DNA from: Rathayibacter sp. VKM Ac-2759
GTDB taxonomy: Bacteria; Actinomycetota; Actinomycetes; Actinomycetales; Microbacteriaceae
Length of the DNA: 64,000 nucleotides
Direction of reading: 5' to 3'
Assembly (NCBI RefSeq): GCF_009834225.1
Contig: NZ_CP047177.1
Location: 86,010 to 150,009, forward strand
The notes beneath the pieces were generated by a model. That model was not told the DNA's origin. It searched no databases and worked only from the letters and a program-made list of their open reading frames with translations. The first letter of the stretch is position 1, and every line of letters begins with the position of its first letter. This document shows positions 58,403 to 64,000 of this stretch, one piece after another. The position numbers and the translations under genes are program-made.

Positions 58403-60667
58403 TCACCGCCTCGACGTGAAGGTCGGCAGCACCTCCTGGACCGCAGTCGCGTGGGCGCGGAATCCACGAAGTCGGAGGCTGTTGGTGACGACGAAGATCG
58501 AGGACGCGGCCATCGCTGCGCCGGCGATCAGCGGGTTCAGGAACCCCAGCGCGGCGAGCGGGATCGCTGCCACGTTGTACGCGAACGCCCAGAACAGGTT
58601 CGTCTTGATCGTCCCGAGGGTCCGCCGAGACAGCCGGATCGCGTCGACCGCGACGAGCAGATCTCCGCGAACCAGCGTCAGATCGCTGGCCTCGATCGCG
58701 ACGTCCGCGCCGGTCCCCATCGCGATACCCAGGTCCGCGCGCGCCAACGCGATCGCGTCGTTCACGCCGTCCCCGACCATCGCCACCACCGCACCCTCGG
58801 CCTGCAACCGGGCGATCGTCTCGGCCTTCTGCTCGGGCAGCACTCCGGCGATGACGTCCTCGATGCCGACCAGGGCGGCGACCGTGCGCGCGGCGCGTTC
58901 GTTGTCGCCGGTGAGAAGCACCGGGCGAAGGCCCAGCCCACGCAGCTGCTCGATCGCAGCGGCACTCGTGGGCTTCACGGTGTCCTCGACCGCGAGGACA
59001 CCTCGCGCGACCCCGTCCCAGGCGACGGCGACGACGGTGCGCCCGCCGCACTCGAACTCGTCCGCTCGCGCCATCAGGTCCGCCGGCACGCTCACAGCCC
59101 ACTGCTCACGCAGCCACCCCAGCCGCCCGACGGCGACGAGGTGCCCCTCGACCACGGCCTGCACACCTAGACCCTGCACTGACTGGAATGACTCAGCAGG
59201 AGGGACGGGTCCCGCCTCACGGGCGGCACGGACGATCGAAGCACCGATGGGGTGCTCGGATCCAGCTTCTGCGGCGGCCGCCAGGCGCAGCAGCTCCGCC
59301 GCCGTAGTAGACGGCTCGGCTACGGCGGCGGTGACGCTCATGCGTCCCGTGGTCACGGTCCCGGTCTTGTCCAAAACGATCGTGTCGACCCTGTGGGTGG
59401 ACTCCAGCACCTGGGGTCCCTTGATTAGGATTCCCAGCTGCGCCCCGCGCCCGGTTCCCACGAGCAGTGCGGTCGGTGTGGCCAATCCCAGCGCGCACGG
59501 GCACGCGATGATCAGCGTCGCGACCGCGGCGGTGAACGCCATCTCCGCACTCGCGCCGACCAGCAGCCAGCCCGCCAGAGTCGCAAGCGCGAGAGCGATC
59601 ACGACGGGAACGAACACGGCGGAGATACGATCCGCGAGCCGCTGCACCTGCGCCTTGCCGGCCTGCGCCTGCTCCACCAGGCGCCCCATCTGCGCCAGCT
59701 CCGTGTCCGCGCCCACCCGGGACGCCTCAATCACGAGCCGCCCGCCCACGTTCACGGTCGCACCGACCACACGATCCCCGGGCGCTACTTCCACCGGGAC
59801 GCTCTCGCCCGTCAACAGGCTCACATCCACCGCGGAGCTGCCGTCTATGACGGTGCCGTCGGTGGCGATCTTCTCCCCGGGACGGACCACGAACCGGTCC
59901 CCGACGCGCAGTGCTGACACCGGGACCAGCACTTCGACGTCACCGGTGAGGACCGAGACGTCCTTCGCGCCCATCTCCAGCAGCGCCTTCAACGCGGATC
60001 CCGAGCTGCGCTTCGCGCGCGCCTCGACATACCGGCCGGTGAGAACAAACGCGGGAACCGCTGCGGCGACCTCGAGGTAAATGTCGTGCGCTCCCGCGCC
60101 CTGCGCAAGCGTCCACTCGAACGCCATCGTCATCCCGATCGTGCCCGCCGACCCGAAGAACAGGGCGTACACGGACCAGCCCAGCGCCGCCAGAACCCCC
60201 ACGCTGATCAGCGTGTCCATCGTCGCGGCACCGTGACGGGCGTTCACCCACGCAGCCCGGTGGAACGGCCACGCCCCCCACAGAGCCACGGGCGCTGCGA
60301 GGACCAGGGCGAGCCACTGCCACCCCGGGAACTGCGCCACCGGCACCATCGATAGGACCACAACCGGCACCGCGAGAGCGATCGACACCCACAACCGTCG
60401 CCGCAACACATTCAGTGCGGCATCCGCGCCGTCCTTCCCCGTCTCCGGGGTTGGCGCAGGCAACGCGGCGGAGTAGCCGGTGTTCTGGATCGTCGCGATC
60501 GCATCCGCGACACTCGTTCCCGCCGGCAGCCGGATCGCGGCCTTCTCAGTCGCGTAGTTCACGCTCGCCTCCACGCCCGGCATCCGATTGAGCTTCTTCT
60601 CAATCCGGGCCGCGCACGACGCGCACGTCATCCCGCCGACCAGCAGATCGACGCTCTCCCCGCTCAT
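58403..60667 (-). CDS. copA: Copper-exporting P-type ATPase
   Basis: P1B-1 ATPase of 754 residues that exports Cu(I). The N-terminal HMA domain has GGMTCASC (C15, C18). The ion-channel motif is CPC (389-391) in [14 protein letters not shown]433 of DKTGTVT is phosphorylated, TGES and SEHPIG are intact, and the hinge reads [10 protein letters not shown], where a proline or alanine is usual in place of isoleucine. Eight helices are expected. It follows copZ with a 1-bp overlap (TGATG), so both are co-translated and controlled by CsoR at 61 kb. Confidence 0.94.
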   Translation of the reverse strand: MSGESVDLLVGGMTCASCAARIEKKLNRMPGVEASVNYATEKAAIRLPAGTSVADAIATIQNTGYSAALPAPTPETGKDGADAALNVLRRRLWVSIALAVPVVVLSMVPVAQFPGWQWLALVLAAPVALWGAWPFHRAAWVNARHGAATMDTLISVGVLAALGWSVYALFFGSAGTIGMTMAFEWTLAQGAGAHDIYLEVAAAVPAFVLTGRYVEARAKRSSGSALKALLEMGAKDVSVLTGDVEVLVPVSALRVGDRFVVRPGEKIATDGTVIDGSSAVDVSLLTGESVPVEVAPGDRVVGATVNVGGRLVIEASRVGADTELAQMGRLVEQAQAGKAQVQRLADRISAVFVPVVIALALATLAGWLLVGASAEMAFTAAVATLIIACPCALGLATPTALLVGTGRGAQLGILIKGPQVLESTHRVDTIVLDKTGTVTTGRMSVTAAVAEPSTTAAELLRLAAAAEAGSEHPIGASIVRAAREAGPVPPAESFQSVQGLGVQAVVEGHLVAVGRLGWLREQWAVSVPADLMARADEFECGGRTVVAVAWDGVARGVLAVEDTVKPTSAAAIEQLRGLGLRPVLLTGDNERAARTVAALVGIEDVIAGVLPEQKAETIARLQAEGAVVAMVGDGVNDAIALARADLGIAMGTGADVAIEASDLTLVRGDLLVAVDAIRLSRRTLGTIKTNLFWAFAYNVAAIPLAALGFLNPLIAGAAMAASSIFVVTNSLRLRGFRAHATAVQEVLPTFTSRR

Positions 60668-60996
60668 CAGGACGTCGGAGCGAGGACGTACCCGGCCTCA
60701 TCCACCGCAGCAGCGACAACGCCCTGCGAGATCGGGCGATCCGAGACAACCGTGACCGTGGAAGTGCCGCCGACCACGAGCTCCACTCGGACGTCCGAGA
60801 CGCCCTCGATGCCACCGATCTCCTCCGTCACCGCCCCGACGCAGTGCGAGCAGGTCATGCCCGTGACTCCGAACTCCGCGGTCGTCGCCGAATCGCTCTT
60901 CGTCGAGACGGGCGGAACGGCCGCGGACTGCGACGGTGCGCAGCACGCACACGTCGATGCCATCGGCAGGGGAGCGGGAGTAGTCGAGTCAGTCAT
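60667..60996 (-). CDS. copZ: CopZ-like copper chaperone with cysteine-rich N-terminus
   Basis: Copper chaperone of 109 residues. The HMA domain is at residues about 40-109 with [10 protein letters not shown] (C49, C52) and ends GYVLAPTS. The first 40 residues are extra and carry CACC (16-19), a second possible Cu(I) site. It starts 29 bp from a CsoR-type box and overlaps copA by 1 bp, so it delivers copper to CopA. Confidence 0.88.
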   Translation of the reverse strand: MTDSTTPAPLPMASTCACCAPSQSAAVPPVSTKSDSATTAEFGVTGMTCSHCVGAVTEEIGGIEGVSDVRVELVVGGTSTVTVVSDRPISQGVVAAAVDEAGYVLAPTS

Positions 60997-61024
60997 GATG
61001 CCTCCAAGCTAAGGAAGTCTCTAC

Positions 61025-61043
61025 TGTACCCCCCGGGGGTATA
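61025..61043. promoter_or_regulatory. CsoR box 1 (copZ-copA side)
   Basis: TGTACCCCCCGGGGGTATA, a near-palindrome with a GC centre between TAC and GTA, in the divergent region between copZ and csoR. Typical of CsoR operators. Confidence 0.78.
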
Positions 61044-61093
61044 AGTGTCTATCGTTCTTCTGGCTTGGCATCCGCGTGTTCACACGGATGCCA

Positions 61094-61111
61094 GTACTCT
61101 GGGGGGGTATC
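61094..61111. promoter_or_regulatory. CsoR box 2 (csoR side)
   Basis: GTACTCTGGGGGGGTATC, close to box 1 with an asymmetric G-run, 30 bp before csoR. It suggests autoregulation of csoR. Confidence 0.65.
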
Positions 61112-61141
61112 GGTAGGACATCGGTGCAGGAGGGGGCGGAC

Positions 61142-61468
61142 ATGACCCAGGAGCTGACCGACGTCACACATGAGCACGCGGATCAGCCGCACGGCTACAT
61201 CTCGAACAAGGAGCTGTACCTCAAGCGTCTGCGCCGGATCGAAGGCCAAGCGCGTGGGTTGCAGGGCATGGTCGATGACGAGAAGTACTGCATCGACATC
61301 CTCACCCAGGTCTCCGCGATGACCAGCGCTCTCGAATCCGTCGCCCTCGGCCTGCTGAACGACCACCTCAACCACTGCGTCCTCGAAGCCGCCGCTCTCG
61401 GCGGCGTCCAGGCTCAGGTGAAGCTTCAGGAAGCTTCCGACGCCATTGCGCGGCTCGTTCGATCCTGA
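61142..61468 (+). CDS. csoR: Copper-sensing repressor CsoR
   Basis: Helical copper-sensing repressor of 108 residues. The Cu(I) ligands are at C50, H75 and C79, the same 25- and 4-residue spacing as C36, H61 and C65 of mycobacterial CsoR. LKRLRRIEGQARGLQGMV is the DNA-binding helix typical of the family. ATG 61142 has GGAGGGGGCGGAC before it. It is divergent from copZ-copA across two CsoR boxes. Confidence 0.94.
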   Translation: MTQELTDVTHEHADQPHGYISNKELYLKRLRRIEGQARGLQGMVDDEKYCIDILTQVSAMTSALESVALGLLNDHLNHCVLEAAALGGVQAQVKLQEASDAIARLVRS

Positions 61469-61575
61469 GTGCGACTGAATCGACCGCCGCGGCCTGCCCG
61501 GCCGTCCTGCTCGTGACACGTCTCGTTTGAGGACTCTGCCGTAAGAACCGGCTCCAGCTCCGTTGTCAGTTCTCG

Positions 61576-61611
61576 AGGTCCTCTGCACAGATCTTCAAGG
61601 TCCTCTGCACA
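61576..61611 (+). repeat. 14-bp direct repeat
   Basis: AGGTCCTCTGCACA at 61576 and 61598, 22 bp apart, between csoR and the convergent lipoprotein gene. Purpose unknown. Confidence 0.7.
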
Positions 61612-61624
61612 ACACTCTGCTGCG

Positions 61625-62128
61625 TCAGCTGATCCCGAGAGCCTGTTGCAGCTCGGGCCCAAGGGTGAGGTCGTTGTCGGGATCTGGCACAACCGTTCCG
61701 TCCTGCACCTCGTAGTAGGCCTGCCAGGGATTGAGGAGCGACGCCGGTACCGAGTCGTAGGTCTCGAGGAACAGGACGTACCTGCCGTCAACGTCGAGGT
61801 CCGGTCCCGGCTCGGAAACGCTGCCGGTAAGCAGCTTGACCTCGATCAGGTCGCCCGGCTCGTACAGCGACTTCGCGTCGGTCAGGACCTCGATCGACAC
61901 GACTCGGTAGTCAAAACCTAGGATGGCTTCCCTGCGGTCCGAGAGGATGTCGCCCACCACCACAGCATCAGACCTCTCAGCCATCTCGGTGTCCGAGGAG
62001 TACGCGGGGTAGTCGCCGTTCGAGCCTGCTGGTGCGCAGCCGCTCGTGGCCATCACTGCCGCTGCGGCGACCAGCACCCATCCCGAGCGCCGTAAGAACG
62101 TCCCGCGCTGATGTGAGGTCCGATCCAT
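61625..62128 (-). CDS. Putative lipoprotein
   Basis: Lipoprotein of 167 residues from the ATG at 62128, which has GAGGAGG upstream; the longer frame runs into resolvase debris. The lipobox is TSGC after a hydrophobic stretch (SGWVLVAAAAVMATSGC). The outside part (AERSDAVVVGDILSDRREA; GLIEV-like strands and DGRYVLFLETYDSV) is mainly beta and resembles small OB- or Ig-type domains; no family recognised. Convergent with csoR. Confidence 0.7.
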   Translation of the reverse strand: MDRTSHQRGTFLRRSGWVLVAAAAVMATSGCAPAGSNGDYPAYSSDTEMAERSDAVVVGDILSDRREAILGFDYRVVSIEVLTDAKSLYEPGDLIEVKLLTGSVSEPGPDLDVDGRYVLFLETYDSVPASLLNPWQAYYEVQDGTVVPDPDNDLTLGPELQQALGIS

Positions 62129-62215
62129 GAAGTGATCCTCCTCGACGTTCCGACGCTCGCCGTCGACCGCAGTTAAGCACGGTTGTCGAGCCCGTGCCGC
62201 GTTACTCGTCACCGC

Positions 62216-62309
62216 GGCGCGAAGGTAGAGGTAAGAGGTCTCCCGGCTGATACCGAACTCCTTCGCCAGCGCTGTCTTTGATATACCGATGGCAGAGCGC
62301 TCATGCAGC
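62216..62309 (-). pseudogene. Fragment of a serine resolvase C-terminus
   Basis: A minus-strand frame reads LHERSAIGISKTALAKEFG followed by ISRETSYLYLRAA, the HTH end of a Hin/Tn3-type resolvase without its catalytic part. It lies just downstream of the intact resolvase and marks earlier insertion or recombination. Confidence 0.6.
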
Positions 62310-62362
62310 TAGGTCAGCTGCAACCGACGATCGGGGCCCACGCCGACGTCGGCCAGCTGCGT

Positions 62363-62983
62363 CTAGGTGCTCTTGCGCCCGAGAACGCGAAGGCCATCTG
62401 GCCGCACCTCACCCGTGGGCGAGACGTGGCGGTAGAGCGTCTGGCGGGAGATGCCGAGTTCTTTGCAGAGGGCACCGATGTTCGTCTCCGGCTTGCCCAT
62501 TGACGCCATCGCGAGTCGCACCTTGGCGGGCGTCATGGTGAACGGGCGCCCGCCGACCCGACCGCGTGCTCGAGCAGACGCGAGGCCCGCCATCGTTCGT
62601 TCGGAAATGAGCTCGCGCTCGAACTCAGCAAGGGCAGCGAAGATCCCGAAGACCAGCTTGCCGGCCGCAGTGGTCGTGTCGATCGCCGCCCCCTGACCCG
62701 TGAGCACCTTCAACCCAATGCCGCGGGCGGTGAGGTCATGGACCGTGTTCACGAGGTGGTGAAGGTCGCGTCCGAGCCGGTCCAGCTTCCACACGACGAG
62801 AGTGTCGCCTTCGCGCAGCGCTTTCAGGCACGACAGCAGACCCGGCCTATCATCCTTCCGACCGGACGCGAGGTCGGAGTACAGCTGAGCGTCCTCGACG
62901 CCGGCCGCGAGCAGCGCATCACGCTGGGGATCCGTGGTCTGCGTTCCATCGGTTTTCGAGACGCGCATGTAGCCGACGAGCAT
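62363..62983 (-). CDS. Tn3-type serine resolvase
   Basis: Serine recombinase of 206 residues. Ser9 of VGYMRVSKTDG is the nucleophile, with the arginines in LDRLGRDLHHLV as the usual active-site set. The C-terminal HTH (NIGALCKELGISRQTLYRHV) binds res. A palindromic region with further repeats lies directly upstream of the start (62995-63094) and is the likely res site. No Tn3 transposase is seen within the window, so only part of a transposon is present. Confidence 0.9.
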   Translation of the reverse strand: MLVGYMRVSKTDGTQTTDPQRDALLAAGVEDAQLYSDLASGRKDDRPGLLSCLKALREGDTLVVWKLDRLGRDLHHLVNTVHDLTARGIGLKVLTGQGAAIDTTTAAGKLVFGIFAALAEFERELISERTMAGLASARARGRVGGRPFTMTPAKVRLAMASMGKPETNIGALCKELGISRQTLYRHVSPTGEVRPDGLRVLGRKST

Positions 62984-62994
62984 CGCTGACTCCT

Positions 62995-63094
62995 GTCACT
63001 TATACGGCCGAATACGTGACGCGGTGCTGGCGCGATGGTGCGCCGGGTGAAAGAGTCACGTAACGAGTCACTCATTCTATATGTCGTAAACGGC
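62995..63094. promoter_or_regulatory. Candidate res site of the resolvase
   Basis: GTCACTTATACGG (62995) faces CCGAATACGTGAC (63008-63020) as an imperfect inverted repeat (11/13). GAGTCACGTAACGAGTCACTC and a related TGTCGTAAACGG follow. Three-part sites next to the resolvase start are typical of Tn3-type elements. The wider 313-bp gap (62984-63296) has no gene. Confidence 0.6.
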
Positions 63095-63196
63095 TCTAAT
63101 CAGGTTTCGTGACGTCAGTTAATTGCTGAGCCGACGCCGCACTTCACTGGCTCGAACGTCGCTGGACCTGAGGGAAGCCGACCGACCCGGAAAACC

Positions 63197-63212
63197 ATCC
63201 CCATACGGAACG
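63197..63212 (+). repeat. 16-bp near-identical direct repeat, copy 1
   Basis: ATCCCCATACGGAACG here and ATCCCCATATGGAACG at 63775-63790 (one base different), bracketing the 63.3-kb lipoprotein gene. Confidence 0.6.
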
Positions 63213-63296
63213 CCGATCGATCAACCTTTCAACGATCTGATGACGTTCGCGGTACTCCTGACGCAGGCTGCAGCGCGCAGTGCTTCACTGATCCGC

Positions 63297-63737
63297 ATGA
63301 CGCAGAGACGAACAGGACGAGGGACGCCTCTCGTCGCCGCGGCCGCCATCGCGCTGAGCGTCAACGGTTGCACCGACATCACGTCGGACTCAGCCGGGTC
63401 CTGTTCGCCCAAAGTAATCGAACTGCAAGAGTCGTCTCTGCATCCCACCGGAGTCGTCCACTTCAGCGCCGACTTCATCTGGGAGACATGCGAGGACACC
63501 GGAGGCACGAGCCGCGCCGCCTCAGACGTCACGGTCACCATCACCCCCTCCGCGAGCGGCGAGGAAATACTGCTTGGCCGGCCGACACCGAAGGGCGAAC
63601 GATCGACGGTCGACGCATCCTTCGACCTCCCCGCCAATCTGCAAACCGGGCCCGCCGTGCTTGCCCTGCGCACACACAGCGGCGACCCGATCGACGTCGA
63701 ACTGCCGATCGAAATCACCTCAGCGCCCGCCACCTAA
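63297..63737 (+). CDS. Putative lipoprotein
   Basis: Lipoprotein of 146 residues with a signal stretch (RRTGRGTPLVAAAAIALSVNGC) and lipobox VNGC; the longer upstream frame has no good start. The outside part has a C-terminal beta-rich domain (VVHFSADFIWETCEDTGG; VDASFDLPANLQTGPAVLAL) with three cysteines. No family recognised. It is flanked by two nearly identical 16-bp repeats. Confidence 0.65.
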   Translation: MTQRRTGRGTPLVAAAAIALSVNGCTDITSDSAGSCSPKVIELQESSLHPTGVVHFSADFIWETCEDTGGTSRAASDVTVTITPSASGEEILLGRPTPKGERSTVDASFDLPANLQTGPAVLALRTHSGDPIDVELPIEITSAPAT

Positions 63738-64000
63738 CCCGGCCTCGCGGCCAAGAAGAAAGCACCGGTGAGCGATCCCCATATGGAACGGCCAGCGGCG
63801 CCCGCGCCGTGTGTGCAGGGGACCTTGAACATCTGAATGCCCAGGGTCGTCTGCATGAGTGCCGCGGTGACGCGCGCAGTCGTGCAGGCGACCGTGAGAA
63901 ACGACAGCGGCACTGGGTGCGTGGAATCTGAGTGAACGGGTGTTACCCATCTCGTCGCGCACGACGCTCGATTGATCAGCATCGGCGTGAGTTGAGTCAC
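63738..64000. other. Window end, no gene seen
   Basis: No convincing coding sequence in 263 bp; short frames on both strands lack start signals and family features. One copy of a 16-bp repeat lies at 63775-63790 (see 63197). Confidence 0.5.

Noticed and set aside
1..64000. tRNA, rRNA or CRISPR loci
   Set aside because: No cloverleaf with a TTCGA loop at a plausible place, no rRNA-like stretch and no regular repeat-spacer array were recognised by eye.

Overview
The window is high-GC DNA from an actinobacterium. Microbacteriaceae (Microbacterium-like) is an inference from gene content: GTG and TTG starts, CmtR- and CsoR-type metal regulators, SCO6880-like conjugation proteins and a TCGAAC-N4-GTTCGA SOS box. 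A ParA/ribbon-helix-helix pair, a primase-type replication protein, a type IV secretion operon, umuD and mobile elements point to a conjugative plasmid, or a plasmid-like integrated element, that carries large metal-handling islands.

Layout. 1-5.6 kb: the end of a TgpA-like transglutaminase, a secreted alkaline phosphatase, lspA and resB. 5.6-8.5 kb: a CmtR-controlled cadmium/zinc-type P-type ATPase. 8.7-16 kb: a Tat-type secreted protein, then a copper set (YcnI, two CopC proteins, a CtaG-like protein) with lnt. 16-25.4 kb: M23 peptidase, CDF exporter, ArsR regulator, DsbA-like, TlpA-like, CcdA, CopD-CtaG fusion, second M23 peptidase, NmtR-like regulator and an EamA transporter with a histidine-rich tail. 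25.4-28.4 kb: two divergent IS110 transposases, the first broken by an in-frame stop, separated by about 0.5 kb of highly structured non-coding DNA. 28.4-37.7 kb: plasmid backbone with a DUF3560 protein, parA and its partner, a ruined umuC beside an intact SOS-controlled umuD, and a primase/replication protein. 37.9-41.2 kb: an FAD reductase divergent from an ImmA/IrrE protease, a polytopic membrane protein and an HTH regulator. 41.3-52.4 kb: a co-directional type IV secretion operon with VirB1-, VirB2-, VirB6-, SCO6880-, VirB4- and VirD4-like proteins. 52.5-61.5 kb: a second copper island with a beta-propeller lipoprotein, two M23 peptidases, a DUF305 lipoprotein, CopA, CopZ and CsoR. 61.6-64 kb: two lipoproteins, a serine resolvase with a candidate res site, and transposon debris.

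How it works together. CopZ/CopA, the P-type ATPase and the CDF protein would clear metal from the cytoplasm. YcnI, CopC, CopD/CtaG and DUF305 would handle copper outside the membrane. DsbA, TlpA, CcdA and ResB would maintain thiols and heme proteins there. LspA and Lnt could process the many lipoproteins. Four M23 peptidases sit directly in these operons. A 13-14 bp motif (CTAGGCATGGCTA) recurs before a gene next to rep, before the ImmA/membrane-protein/HTH module and before the secretion operon. That suggests one circuit controls replication-linked functions and conjugation. No relaxase is visible in the window.
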